Assembly (NCBI GenBank): GCA_004172935.1
Contig: SDZD01000034.1
Location: 1 to 64,000, forward strand
DNA length: 64,000 nucleotides
Reading direction: 5' to 3'
Origin: a bacterium
GTDB lineage: Bacteria; Armatimonadota; Abditibacteriia; Abditibacteriales; Abditibacteriaceae
Shown: one piece after another, positions 41,528 through 51,577 of the stretch
How the letters are laid out: the number at the start of each line of letters is the position of its first letter
Position numbering within the stretch: the stretch's first letter is position 1
The notes under the pieces: model-generated
Told to the model about the DNA's origin: nothing
The model's input: the letters and a program-made list of their open reading frames with translations, nothing else
The model's database searches: none
Program-made: the position numbers and the translations under genes

Positions 41528-42820
41528 ATGGCCACACAGGGTTCGCAGCCTCATCACATCTACCTCAGTCCCAGCCATCCGAAATCGAGCATGCTCATGG
41601 AGTCTTCCGCCCCAGCTTCGCCTTCTCGTCGCCAAGCATTATTGCACAAGGTGGTTGAGTTGTTGCGCGAGTACCCCACTTTCGATATTCCAACTCCAGG
41701 CGAAAGTGTGGCGGTGTTATCTCCCGAAGAACGAGAGGGGGCATGGGTGGAAGAAAATCTCCATCTGCTGCGTCGCCGTATGAAGACTGTGGCACTGGTG
41801 GTCATGCTTTTTGTGCCGCCTCTATGGGTGTTTTATACGCTTTCGTCACCAGCCGATGCGCGCACGGCCATTTCCCTTACCGAGAGCCTTGTCCTGCTTA
41901 TTTGTACAGCGCTTATTTGGGGGGCGCGGCGTGTCACGTCAATTCGTATGGCGCGCCTACTGACGATGTGCGTTTATATGGCTTTGGGATTGTGTGCCTC
42001 GGCGATCATGGTTGAGGCCAAAGACCCGCGTGTTATGGCATTTTCGGGTCATGCTCAAATTATTGTCTCGCTATTATTCATCCCATTCACAGTTGTTGAG
42101 GCTAGTTTTTGCACGTCCATCGTTATCTTCGCCTTTAGTCTTGGGCTTTATTATGCCCTTCCCCCAGAACAATACAACCTGATTTTTCCGCGTACTCTCT
42201 CGGTCGCATTTTCCGGCACGCTGATGGTCGCGATGGTCTATATTCAGGGCATGGTGCGGCGGCGTGCCTTTGATTCGGCTTTCGATATGGCGGTTTCAGC
42301 TTCACAGGCAGCGGCGCTTTCTAATGCCGATTTTCTGACGGGTGCCGCCAACCGTCGCCACTTTGAGGCGACTGCGGGGATTGAACTCGCGCGTAGCACG
42401 CGCACGAAGCGCCCCCTTTCGTTGCTAATGTTTGATCTCGATGGGTTTAAGGCCGTGAACGATACCTGCGGACACTCTGCTGGCGATGATGTTCTGCGAG
42501 CCGTATTTCGGGCCGCGCAAAATACCGTGCGTGGTTCGGATATTCTGGCCCGTTGGGGAGGCGACGAATTTGTATTGGCTCTTCCCGAAACCAACTGCGA
42601 TGACGCGAAATATACCGCTACACGGCTTGGAGAAGCTGTTGCTCACCGACTGGAAGATTTGTGGGGCAAAGATTCGATTCAAGCGAAAGTGACTCTTTCT
42701 ATCGGCATTACCTCCATTACTGATGGTGAGCCTTCCACGCTTTTGGAATTAATAGATCGGGCCGATGCCGCTTTGTATCGTGCCAAGCGCAAAGGCAAAA
42801 ACTGCATTCTGGTGGCGTGA
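41528..42820 (+). CDS. membrane-bound diguanylate cyclase (GGDEF)
   Basis: A 430-residue protein with a cytoplasmic N terminus of about 90 residues, six hydrophobic helices (residues 95-265, MASE-like sensory module) and a C-terminal GGDEF domain. The active site GGDEF is at residues 344-348; an RxxD inhibitory site (R335-D338) lies five residues before it, so feedback inhibition by c-di-GMP is possible. The enzyme makes cyclic di-GMP from GTP. It is next to two Flp pilin genes and not far from the prepilin array, so a link to pilus output is possible but not shown. A strong terminator follows. Confidence 0.92.
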   Translation: MATQGSQPHHIYLSPSHPKSSMLMESSAPASPSRRQALLHKVVELLREYPTFDIPTPGESVAVLSPEEREGAWVEENLHLLRRRMKTVALVVMLFVPPLWVFYTLSSPADARTAISLTESLVLLICTALIWGARRVTSIRMARLLTMCVYMALGLCASAIMVEAKDPRVMAFSGHAQIIVSLLFIPFTVVEASFCTSIVIFAFSLGLYYALPPEQYNLIFPRTLSVAFSGTLMVAMVYIQGMVRRRAFDSAFDMAVSASQAAALSNADFLTGAANRRHFEATAGIELARSTRTKRPLSLLMFDLDGFKAVNDTCGHSAGDDVLRAVFRAAQNTVRGSDILARWGGDEFVLALPETNCDDAKYTATRLGEAVAHRLEDLWGKDSIQAKVTLSIGITSITDGEPSTLLELIDRADAALYRAKRKGKNCILVA

Positions 42821-42839
42821 ACTTTCAAAGGACAAAAGC

Positions 42840-42873
42840 AAAAGGCCGCACTCGTAAATGAGTGCGGCCTTTT
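42840..42873. terminator. bidirectional terminator between the diguanylate cyclase and alpha-2-macroglobulin genes
   Basis: A 14-bp stem (42840-42853 with 42860-42873) with a 6-base loop and T-rich tails on both sides. It lies between two convergent genes. Confidence 0.85.
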
Positions 42874-42888
42874 GCTTTTTATGGGAAG

Positions 42889-45800
42889 TTATTCCGTGAT
42901 GGTGACGCGCATCTCGTCGCTGGTGGCGCGGACTTCGGGAGCGTACATGGCGTAGCCGTTGGTGGGCAACGCATGGAATGTTCCCGGTGCCTCGGCGCGC
43001 ACGCGGTAGCGAAGCACGCGGCGGCCTTGCGGGAGATTGCTGACGAAGAACGCGGTCTTGTCGTCGCGCATTTCGACGTAGTAGCTCATGTTGTTGGCCG
43101 AGTCATAGCCGCTACGGACATCGACTGGCTCGAAGCCCGCCGCTTTCATGTCCTCGAACAACAGGTACTCGTAGTCGTTCTTCGCGTTGACCACGAGTTC
43201 GACTTCGATCAAATCGCCTGATTTAACCTGCGCGCCATCTTTGATGGCTGTACGGGTGTATTCCGGCTCGGCTGGCACCTGGTCGCGTGGTGGGAAGGGA
43301 GGCATAATGCGCGCTCCTACCCGGCCTGCTGCTGCTACTTTACCCCGTGCCTGTGTTTGCCCCTGAACTGGGTTGGCGTCGGGCTTGGTTTCGGTGCGAG
43401 TCAGTTTGTAGAAGGTGCGGTTGACTTCGAGTTCGTTGCCGCTGCCCTTGATGGGATCTTCGCGCGAGAACGAATCCTCGTAGGCATTGAAGTACAACTT
43501 GCCGCGTCCTTTCTTCTCGATAGTGAGAGTGTTCGTCTTGTCGCCTGATTCGAGGAACAGGTCGCCTGTGATGAAGCGGTTGTCGAACCAGAGGGCGTTG
43601 TCGGAGTTGATACGGTAGGTGCGTGCCAACTGGCCGTTCAAGGCGACATTGACCGTCATATCGACATCCAGTTCGCGGTGGCGCTCGACGTAGGCGGCGA
43701 GGGTATAGACGACCTCGGCGGTTTCTTTGGTGCTGCTCCAGTGGTTGCCACGCGAGTTGAGCGTCAGCCATTTGGCGAACATCGGCACCAGTTTGTTGTC
43801 GGGTTCGATTTCGTCGAAGGCGCGCAGAGCGAGTGCGATGGTTTCGACATCGTTGTTCCACCAATACCAGTAGTTGGGTTGGGTCTGGTAGCGGGCGGTG
43901 CCATTAGCAACATCGGTTTTGACAGTGTTTTCGAGGTTGCGAAGCAAGACGTTGGCTTTGTCCTTTTCGTTGGCCTTGAACAAAGTCATGGCCAGATAGG
44001 CTTTGGAAAGTGGTGTCAGGCGGTCGCGTTGCTCGAATAAGCGTCCTGCTGCGATGCCTTTGGTCGTGTTATCGACCGAGACTTGAGACAGGGCGTAGGC
44101 CATGTAGGCCAACAAATGCAGGTTGTCTTCGTCCTTCATCTGCGTTTGCAGATAGGAGCGGCCACGGTTCAACACGCTTGGGTTGGTTTCGATTTTCGCT
44201 GCGCGTGCTTGCGACAAACCGTAGACGACGTAAGCCGACATGTACTCGTCGCTGAGCGAGGCGCCGGAGAACCAACCCCAGCCGCCGTCTGTGCGCTGCA
44301 TGGAAGCGAGGCGTTGCAAGCCCTCTTTGGTCATGTCGTCGATTTTGGCGCCGTCGTAGATGGGGTTGTTGCTGCGCTCGTGGTACCACATCTTCGAGGC
44401 CATCTCTTCCAGATCGCGGGCGCCGGGCGCGCCTTTGGGGAAACTGTAGCCCGAATTTTTGACGCGGGCCTGAACCGATTCGGCTTTTGCGTCTTTGGCG
44501 TAAGCCTCAGCACGGGCACGAAGCGTTTGCAGGTTCACGCCGGAGGCTTGTAGCGAACGCTCTACCAATACCGAAGGCAAGAAGCGCGACATGGTTTGCT
44601 CGACGCAACCATAGGGATATTCCGCGAGGTAGGGCAGGGCATCGAGTGCCGTTGCCGCCAGCGACGGATTCATCTGCACGTTGAGCTGCGAAGCGCCGAA
44701 CTGGCGCTGCTTCGGGAAGGTGAGCGCAATTTTCGTCGTACCATCCTCTGTGATGACTCCGGTGTGGGCCGCGAATTGGGGCGCACCGTGCGTCAGAACT
44801 GGGAAGCTGAGGCGCATAGCATCGGTATCGGTGTTGGTTTTGGCCGACACCTGAATGGAGGTCTGGCCTTCTTTGGTGACGTTGAACAGCCAGTCGACGC
44901 GCTTTTCGCCGCCCGCAGGGATAAGTACCGTATCTTGAGCGCGGCCTTGATCGGCCAACTCCAGACCCAGATGGGCCGACCCCAGTTCGTAAGAGACGTT
45001 CTGTGGTTGGTCGGTGTAGTTGTGCAGGTTGGCCGACACGACGACCTTATCTTTTTCGACGAAGAAGCGGGGCGCTTGCAAGCGGACCAGCAGGTCTTTC
45101 TTGGTAGCGACATTATCTTCGCCGCTGCCGACTTCGACGCTGTTGGTGAGGCCGCGCGCAGTGGCGTGCCACTGGGTCAGGCTATCGGGGAAGGTGACTT
45201 TCACCGTTGCTTCGCCGTTATCGGTTACCACAGCGGGCGACCAATAGGCGGTTTCAGCAAAGTTCGTTCGTACTGGGCCTGAATCGCCTGAGTTAGCGGC
45301 TCCGCCGGGGGCTGCTGCACTTTTCGCCATTGATACGGCTGGGGAGGCGGGGGCTGCCATCATAGGCATTGGCGGGGCGCCATCGCGAGCTTCAAGGGAG
45401 GCCATCCGCTCATCGGCCATGCCGCCAAAATTCGCTATGGCACCACGACGGCGAGGCATTCCGTACGGATACCAGCCGAAGGCGCCGGGTTGGATTTGCA
45501 ACTGACCGAAGTCATCGGGCAGCTCCCAGCCGTGGGTTTCGATATTCGGGTCGGTGGGGGCTTCGCGTCGCGCTTCGATGTTGCCGGAGCGGCTGGAATC
45601 GAGGTTGACCGAGTTGGCGCGGCGGTCGCCGTAGAAGAAGGTGCGAACGTCGGGAGTTGAATCGCTCTGGATGTAGAACAGGCTGGCGTCGATGAGTGCG
45701 AGCGACACTTCGGCACGGGCCGGGGCGCCGCTCCAATCGCGCGCGCTGACTTTGAAGGTGCCTGTCTCGCCCGGTTTATAGGTTTCTTTGTCGCTTTGGA

Positions 45801-48800
45801 TGTCCAACTTCAAAAGTTGGCGTGTTGGTGGCACTATGACTTCGGTTTGCGCTTGTGAAACCTCGAAATCTTGTACGAGCGCGGCGCCGATGAAGAAGTT
45901 GGGGACGTGGGTTTTGTTGATCGGAATGTTGACTTCGACCGACTGTTCGGGAATGGGAACGATTTGGCGCTTGAGGATTTGACCGTTGGCTTCCTGTGTG
46001 AACAGCACTCTGGCGCCGGGTTTATCGGCCACGAGGCGCGCGTGGACAGTCTGGCCTTCCTCGTAGGAGGCTTTGTCGAGCAGGATAGTGACGCCCTGCA
46101 AGCGGATTTGGCCGACTTTGTCGCCCACAACCCAGATTTCCTGCGAGGCTTTGGGTTTGTCGCCCCAATCGGTTTGGCCTTCAAATTCGACGCGGAATTG
46201 GCCGGACTCGGTGGCCTCCCATGTCCAGACTGCGCGACCCTTTTCGTCGGTCGAGATAGCTTGCTCGGTAACTTTCTCTTCTTTGTCGCCCGGGAGCAAA
46301 CGGAAGACGCGCATGGTGCCAGTGCCTTTGACGGGAACTTCGTTGGCGTCCTGGGTGCGCAGTTCGATGGGGATACGGTCGCCTTTCTGGAAATAGCCGC
46401 GTTCGGTGTTCAAGAAGGCGAAGTAGGCTTGGTTAGCGACTTTGACCTGACCCTGCGCTTCGATAGTGCGGCGTGACGAGTCGGTGATTTCCGCTTCGAT
46501 GGTGTAGAGCGGATTGGATTGCCAGACCGGATAAAAGCCGTAGCCATAGCGAGGCTGTGCCTCCTCTTTGTTCATGGACTGGGTTTGGAAGGCGATTTTT
46601 GCCTGTCCTTCGGCGTCGGTGGTGGTTTCGCCTTCATAGACGATTTCGCCGCTGCCTTCGCCGCCGATGTTGCGGCGGTTACCGCCGCCATACATTCCCC
46701 ATGAGGTAAACAACCAGTCGTAAGCCGAGGGGAAGCGGAACTGTGCCCACCAACTCGACTTGCGAACTGTGTATTTCACTTTCGCGTTCGGAACGGGGGC
46801 GCCAAAGTAGTAGCGCGCGGAAAGCTGCGCCTCGACGTTTTCGCCCGGCTTTTTGACTTCTTTGGGGGCGGTTACGGTGACTTCAAATTCGGGGCGCTTA
46901 TATTCTTCGACGCGGAAGCTGGCGCCGCCACCCATGTCTTTGTCGTCGCTGATGTTGAGGCTGCAGACGCCCAGTACAGTCGAATCGGGAATCGAAAATT
47001 CGCCCGATAGCGAGCCAAATTCGTTGGTGGTGGCGTTGCCTTCCCACAGCTTGGTGCCGCGCGAGTCGGTGGCTGTGAGCGAGAATTTGTGGTCTTTTAC
47101 CACCTGTCGGTCGTTGCCCTGTGCGCGTGTGGTGGCGACGAAGCGGAAGTTAACTTTTTGACCGGGACGATAAACGGGGCGGTCGGTGTAGCCCAAAACT
47201 TTGGGTTGAGGCGCCGAATCGTTGTTCCACCAGCCGCTGCCCTGGCTGCTGGTGAGGGCGTAGCGGTTGCCGACGTAGGCGAAGGCCGAGAAGCTGGAAC
47301 CTTGATCGCCCGCGCGCTTTTTATCGAAGAAGCCATCGGCATCTGAGGTGCCGCGAGCTACATTAACTTTGCGCGGGTTCCAGTCCCATGTTTCTTTGAC
47401 GACGACGTTGGCGCCGGAGACTTTTTCGCCGGTTTTGGCGTCGCAGGCCCACACGAAGGCACCATCGGTATCGCTTTTCTTGAGCAGGGCCAAATCGGAG
47501 ATAACGACGAACTGGCCGAAGCGCACGTCGCCCGAACCCGCTATGACGACATAGGCGCCGAGGTCGGTGACGGGGACTTCGACATCGGTGGTTTTAGATT
47601 CGTAGTCGCCTTTATCTTTGGTGTTGACCGTCCAGCGCGCGACGGGCGCCCCAAGTTTGTTGGTCAGGCTGGAGAATGAACCGAAGTTGCGCTCGAACGA
47701 GGTGAAGGTGGTGTCGCCATCGTTGAGTGGTTTGGGGGCAAGCAGGAAATCTTCCAGCTTGACGCGGTAGGCCACGAAGAAAGCATCTTTGATGTTGCGC
47801 GAGTTGAGCGATAGCTTGGGCTTTTCGCCGGGCTTGGTAATGGTGCGGACATTAAAGTTGATTTCGCGCTTCTCGATGTCGCGAATGGCGGCGCGGGCAT
47901 CGTTGACCCATTTGGAACGCGGATATTTTTCCAGCAGTTCTCGCCAAATTTTGCGGGCTTCGACTGAGTTGGGTTGGTGCTGCGCCAACAACACCAATGT
48001 TTGCGGTGCGAGAGGCGATTTGGGGTAGGTATCGACCAGTTTGCGAAGCGGCGCGTTGGGATTGAGGCTCTGGAACGGATAAGGGCGCTTGACGACTTTT
48101 TGGAGTTGGGCATCGTACTTGTCGGCCCACGCATCCATGCGCTGTTTGTAGGCGTTGAGGAAGATGCCTTCGCCGAGCAACGAACGCTGAGCTTTGCCTT
48201 TATCGTCGCCTTCGTCCAGAGTGCGGATTTGCGCGTAGAGGAAGAGGGCTTTTTTCGGCAAGCTCCATCCGAGCGAGTAGGGGACGCTTGGGTCGATGAC
48301 TTCATCGAACGGAGCATCGCCCGTGCGCTTGTCGAGGGCTTGTAGCCAATCGTTGAAGGTGGTTTGCGGCAAGAAGGAGGCAAGGTCGAGGTTCAGGTCG
48401 CACTCTTCCGTCCAACTGAGGGGATAGATGGGGGCAAAGTAGCGATTCGCCTTGGCGTCGCGGCGCTCCTGCTCGGCGAGGGTTTTGGCCTTCTCGAAGT
48501 TTTCGAGGGCGGCTTTTTGGTCGCTTTCGGCCAGATAGACGGCCTGTGGTGGGGTTTCGCCGTCTTTGACTTCGGGGTACTCGTCACTGCGGATGGTCTT
48601 ATCACCGATTTTCCAGGCGCGGTGAGGTATGCGGAAGTAGATTTGGCCGAGCAGATAGTGGAAACGCGCTTTCCATGTGGCGTTCTTGATGCCTTCGTTG
48701 GCGGCAGCGATGGCTTCGTCCCACTTTTCGCTTTTCAAAAGGGCGATGGCGATTTCGTAATTCACACGTTCGGGTTCGCGCACATTGCCAGCGGCTTTGG

Positions 48801-48963
48801 CAGCGCGGAATAGGTCAACGGCGCGGGCGTAGGATTTTTCGCCCAGAGCCTGGCGGGCTTGCGCTAGAGTGTCGGGTTTGTCTTGCGCTCGCGCCGGGAG
48901 AGATGCCACGCATAGCATCCCGCCCAACAGGAACGGTAACAGAGGTTTGCTTAGAAATCTCAT
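42889..48963 (-). CDS. alpha-2-macroglobulin family protein with N-terminal TPR region and intact thioester
   Basis: A 2024-residue exported giant. Signal peptide MRFLSKPLLPFLLGGMLCVASLPARA, with start ATG 48963 and GAAGG 8 bases before it. Residues 30-330 are TPR-like helical repeats (YARAVDLFRAAKAAGNV, WDEAIAAANEG), followed by macroglobulin beta domains (GYTDRPVYRPGQKVNFRFVA), an A2M domain (YWSPAVVTDNGEATVKV) and a helical toroid with thioester CVEQ (Cys1453-Gln1456). A2M proteins trap proteases. Bacterial homologues often sit next to pbpC, which is absent; the next operon encodes a SurA-like isomerase. Predicted periplasmic. Confidence 0.88.
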   Translation of the reverse strand: MRFLSKPLLPFLLGGMLCVASLPARAQDKPDTLAQARQALGEKSYARAVDLFRAAKAAGNVREPERVNYEIAIALLKSEKWDEAIAAANEGIKNATWKARFHYLLGQIYFRIPHRAWKIGDKTIRSDEYPEVKDGETPPQAVYLAESDQKAALENFEKAKTLAEQERRDAKANRYFAPIYPLSWTEECDLNLDLASFLPQTTFNDWLQALDKRTGDAPFDEVIDPSVPYSLGWSLPKKALFLYAQIRTLDEGDDKGKAQRSLLGEGIFLNAYKQRMDAWADKYDAQLQKVVKRPYPFQSLNPNAPLRKLVDTYPKSPLAPQTLVLLAQHQPNSVEARKIWRELLEKYPRSKWVNDARAAIRDIEKREINFNVRTITKPGEKPKLSLNSRNIKDAFFVAYRVKLEDFLLAPKPLNDGDTTFTSFERNFGSFSSLTNKLGAPVARWTVNTKDKGDYESKTTDVEVPVTDLGAYVVIAGSGDVRFGQFVVISDLALLKKSDTDGAFVWACDAKTGEKVSGANVVVKETWDWNPRKVNVARGTSDADGFFDKKRAGDQGSSFSAFAYVGNRYALTSSQGSGWWNNDSAPQPKVLGYTDRPVYRPGQKVNFRFVATTRAQGNDRQVVKDHKFSLTATDSRGTKLWEGNATTNEFGSLSGEFSIPDSTVLGVCSLNISDDKDMGGGASFRVEEYKRPEFEVTVTAPKEVKKPGENVEAQLSARYYFGAPVPNAKVKYTVRKSSWWAQFRFPSAYDWLFTSWGMYGGGNRRNIGGEGSGEIVYEGETTTDAEGQAKIAFQTQSMNKEEAQPRYGYGFYPVWQSNPLYTIEAEITDSSRRTIEAQGQVKVANQAYFAFLNTERGYFQKGDRIPIELRTQDANEVPVKGTGTMRVFRLLPGDKEEKVTEQAISTDEKGRAVWTWEATESGQFRVEFEGQTDWGDKPKASQEIWVVGDKVGQIRLQGVTILLDKASYEEGQTVHARLVADKPGARVLFTQEANGQILKRQIVPIPEQSVEVNIPINKTHVPNFFIGAALVQDFEVSQAQTEVIVPPTRQLLKLDIQSDKETYKPGETGTFKVSARDWSGAPARAEVSLALIDASLFYIQSDSTPDVRTFFYGDRRANSVNLDSSRSGNIEARREAPTDPNIETHGWELPDDFGQLQIQPGAFGWYPYGMPRRRGAIANFGGMADERMASLEARDGAPPMPMMAAPASPAVSMAKSAAAPGGAANSGDSGPVRTNFAETAYWSPAVVTDNGEATVKVTFPDSLTQWHATARGLTNSVEVGSGEDNVATKKDLLVRLQAPRFFVEKDKVVVSANLHNYTDQPQNVSYELGSAHLGLELADQGRAQDTVLIPAGGEKRVDWLFNVTKEGQTSIQVSAKTNTDTDAMRLSFPVLTHGAPQFAAHTGVITEDGTTKIALTFPKQRQFGASQLNVQMNPSLAATALDALPYLAEYPYGCVEQTMSRFLPSVLVERSLQASGVNLQTLRARAEAYAKDAKAESVQARVKNSGYSFPKGAPGARDLEEMASKMWYHERSNNPIYDGAKIDDMTKEGLQRLASMQRTDGGWGWFSGASLSDEYMSAYVVYGLSQARAAKIETNPSVLNRGRSYLQTQMKDEDNLHLLAYMAYALSQVSVDNTTKGIAAGRLFEQRDRLTPLSKAYLAMTLFKANEKDKANVLLRNLENTVKTDVANGTARYQTQPNYWYWWNNDVETIALALRAFDEIEPDNKLVPMFAKWLTLNSRGNHWSSTKETAEVVYTLAAYVERHRELDVDMTVNVALNGQLARTYRINSDNALWFDNRFITGDLFLESGDKTNTLTIEKKGRGKLYFNAYEDSFSREDPIKGSGNELEVNRTFYKLTRTETKPDANPVQGQTQARGKVAAAGRVGARIMPPFPPRDQVPAEPEYTRTAIKDGAQVKSGDLIEVELVVNAKNDYEYLLFEDMKAAGFEPVDVRSGYDSANNMSYYVEMRDDKTAFFVSNLPQGRRVLRYRVRAEAPGTFHALPTNGYAMYAPEVRATSDEMRVTITE

Positions 48964-49112
48964 TGTGTGGCCTTCGACTGAAAGAGACAAAAAATTGTTT
49001 CAACGTCTTTCTGCGCAGATTTACGGCCCAGTTGATAAGAAAATTTTTTGCGCCGTTTGGGTGGTGAAAATGTGATGAAAAGGGAGCGGGAATCAATATC
49101 GGGGAGAAACGA

Positions 49113-49150
49113 AAAAGAGCGCGAACACATTTTTGTGTTCGCGCTCTTTT
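49113..49150 (-). terminator. rho-independent terminator of the SurA-like gene
   Basis: A 17-bp stem (49113-49129 with 49134-49150) with a 4-base loop and a T-rich tail on the minus strand. It lies between the SurA-like gene and the macroglobulin gene. Confidence 0.88.
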
Positions 49151-49162
49151 GGGTTTTAAGGG

Positions 49163-50887
49163 TTAGTTGCCTGGGGTGACTTTGATGCCGGGGGGAAGAC
49201 CGCCGAAGTTGAGTCCACCTGGGCCACCGGGAGCGGCGGGTTTGATTTTCGCGCTTTCTGCTGCTGCCAGTTTTGGCTCTTTGAGTCCGGTGAACTGCGC
49301 TACGAGTTGTTGGCGCAGAGCGTCGTCCGGGTTACCGCCGCCGAAGGGCGAGGGCTGAGATGGGTTGTCGTCGAGCGCTTTGGAAGCGGCTTTGAACTGA
49401 GCGAGAGCAACTTTGGGTTGGCCGCTGTCGTTGAGAGCCTGACCATAAGCGACCAGGAGGCCCGCGTCGTTTTTGGCCTCTTCGGTGGCTGCTTTCAAGG
49501 CTTCCAACTGGGGCTGCTTCTGACCTGCGTCGCGATAGAGGCTGGATTTCTGGAAGTTGATGGCTGCTGCTTCCAGTCCGTTGCCAGCCACTTTCAGGGC
49601 TTCATCATAGCGCTCCAAAATGTCGTCGCGCATTTTCTTCTGATCGTCGCCTGTTTTAGTGTACAGCTCTTTGGTTTGGAGCTGATAGGCGGCCAGAGCC
49701 GAGTCGGAAACGTCGGGCGTGATGGCTTTTTGCAGTTCTTCCTGCTTTTTCTGCCAGACGGCGTTGTCCTGTTGGGTTTCGAAGTCGGCCAAGAGTTTTT
49801 TCTTGTCTTTGGCGTAGTCTTTGGGTAACTCGGTTTTGCGTCCGCCGACGAAGTAGATGGTTTGTGAACCGTCAAATTCGTTTTTGAACGGGCCGTTGAG
49901 CGCCTGAGCCGATTTGCTGAGCGATTGGCCGACATCTGGTGGCGAAATCTCGGCGGGCGATTTCAGGCCCAGCGAGCCGCCTTTGGGTTTGGTGAGGGTA
50001 TCGGCGCTTTGTTTGAGAGCGACGGCCTTAAAGTTCGCCAGAGTCGGAGTCTTTTTGAGTTCGGCAAACAGTTTGTCGGCTTTCTCCTGATTGACTTTCT
50101 GCAAGCGGGTTTGCTCGGCCTGGAAGTCTTTGACGTTGCCTTTGGGCAGGTCGGGGCGCAACACGATTTGATACAAGTCGAGCTTGGTCATGCTGCGCTT
50201 GTAGTCTTCTTCGGTTGAGGTTGCCGCGTCTTTGGCCTGTTTTTCGAGCTTATCAACCAACAATTTCTTCTCGATGCCGTCGCGCCCATCCTGAGTGACT
50301 TTACCTTTTTGCTGTTCGATGGCTTCATCAATGGAGCCAACTTTGAATTGAGTCTGGATGAAACGCAAAAAGGCCGCTTCGGTCTGGCCCTGTTGGGGTT
50401 TGAACTGATCGCGGAGTTCTTTGTCCAGCTCTTTGTCGATGTCGGCAGCCGAAACGGTGATGCCCGCTTTTTGAGCGGCTTCGATGAGAGCGGCGTTATC
50501 GGTCAGGCGACGGAGTTCGTCCTGTTTCTGGGACAGATAGTTTTCGGCGTTGGGTTTGGCACCAAAGCCGTAACGGGTGTTCATGTCCACTGTGCGGGCG
50601 AAAGAGTTGGCGAGTTGGGCCGCTGTCACAGTCTGGCCACCAACGGTGGCAACAGTCGCGGTGGGGCTTTGAAGGTTCGCGCCCTGTCCGTTTTGAGGAA
50701 CGCCAGTTGGCGAGAGACTCGAAAACAGGATGCCGCCCGCCATAATAACGCCGGACAGCACGATCATCGCTTTTACAACGCGCGACTGGACTGCACCGGA
50801 GCGGATGCCCTCAATAGAGAAGGGCGAGGGTTTGTCAATGTAATCCGGCTCATGTTTCGCCGAAGATTTTGGTTCTTTAACAGCCAT
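49163..50887 (-). CDS. SurA/PrsA/PpiD-like periplasmic peptidyl-prolyl isomerase with N-terminal membrane anchor
   Basis: A 574-residue protein with a cytoplasmic tail, one membrane helix (VVKAMIVLSGVIMAGGILF), a SurA_N-like chaperone region (ATVGGQTVTAAQLANSF, ITVSAADIDKELDKELRDQF) and a parvulin core (LYQIVLRPD, FKAVALKQSADTLTKPKGGSLGLKS). The C terminus adds two helical TPR-like repeats (AAINFQKSSLYRDAGQ) and a Pro/Gly tail. It resembles PpiD in topology and could fold exported proteins. It is the third gene of a csaB-histidine phosphatase operon. Confidence 0.82.
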   Translation of the reverse strand: MAVKEPKSSAKHEPDYIDKPSPFSIEGIRSGAVQSRVVKAMIVLSGVIMAGGILFSSLSPTGVPQNGQGANLQSPTATVATVGGQTVTAAQLANSFARTVDMNTRYGFGAKPNAENYLSQKQDELRRLTDNAALIEAAQKAGITVSAADIDKELDKELRDQFKPQQGQTEAAFLRFIQTQFKVGSIDEAIEQQKGKVTQDGRDGIEKKLLVDKLEKQAKDAATSTEEDYKRSMTKLDLYQIVLRPDLPKGNVKDFQAEQTRLQKVNQEKADKLFAELKKTPTLANFKAVALKQSADTLTKPKGGSLGLKSPAEISPPDVGQSLSKSAQALNGPFKNEFDGSQTIYFVGGRKTELPKDYAKDKKKLLADFETQQDNAVWQKKQEELQKAITPDVSDSALAAYQLQTKELYTKTGDDQKKMRDDILERYDEALKVAGNGLEAAAINFQKSSLYRDAGQKQPQLEALKAATEEAKNDAGLLVAYGQALNDSGQPKVALAQFKAASKALDDNPSQPSPFGGGNPDDALRQQLVAQFTGLKEPKLAAAESAKIKPAAPGGPGGLNFGGLPPGIKVTPGN

Positions 50888-50907
50888 AACGAATGGGAGG
50901 CGCGAGT

Positions 50908-51558
50908 TTAAAGGTGTTCTAGATGCGCCGTTGAATTAATGTATGAAATCACGACGGGCGGGCCTTCAAGTTGCCCTCCCGGCACGGTTTTTGTGTCTCC
51001 GATTTGAACTTTTGTCAAGGAACAGTTTCCAATTTGCAATCGACGCGCATTGACGGGGGGCGCTCCAAGCAGTTCGCAGAGAAGAACACGCAAGCTTCCG
51101 TTATGTCCTACTACGACAACGGTCTTGCCAACGTTAGCGTTTATAATTTGCGTCCAGGCCGGTTCGAGGCGCGCCCACAGCATCGAATAGGACTCGCCGC
51201 TGGGCGGCGCAATGTTCCACGGATCGGCGACGCGCTGTTTCCAATGGTCGGCGTAATTTTCGGCAATATCGCTTTCAGAGAGTCCTTCCCAGTCGCCGTA
51301 ATTGACTTCCTGCAGGGCATCCATACCAACGACTGGCAAAGCGTGGCGGGCGGCGATTGCTTCGGCAGTATGGAAGGCACGTTGCAAAGTCGAGGCGTAG
51401 ATGGCGTCGATTTTCACGTGTTCCAAGGCTGTGGCGACAGCTTCCTTTTGTTTGATGCCGTCAGCGGTGAGAGGCAAGTCGCGCGAGCCGGCGAATGTGC
51501 GATGCTCGCCCGTATTTCCGGCCACTTCGCCGTGTCGCACTAAATAGATGGTGGTCAT
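50908..51558 (-). CDS. histidine phosphatase family protein (phosphoglycerate mutase-like)
   Basis: A 216-residue enzyme with the RHG motif YLVRHGEVAGNTG (catalytic His), EVNYGDWEGLSESDI (acid), VVVVGHNGSLRVLLCELLG (second His). It belongs to the CobC/PhoE-type phosphatases; substrate not definable, and cobalamin context is lacking. Lies 19 bases after csaB and 20 bases before the SurA-like gene, so co-transcribed. Confidence 0.88.
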   Translation of the reverse strand: MTTIYLVRHGEVAGNTGEHRTFAGSRDLPLTADGIKQKEAVATALEHVKIDAIYASTLQRAFHTAEAIAARHALPVVGMDALQEVNYGDWEGLSESDIAENYADHWKQRVADPWNIAPPSGESYSMLWARLEPAWTQIINANVGKTVVVVGHNGSLRVLLCELLGAPPVNARRLQIGNCSLTKVQIGDTKTVPGGQLEGPPVVISYINSTAHLEHL

Positions 51559-51577
51559 TTGTCCTTTGATTCGGGCA

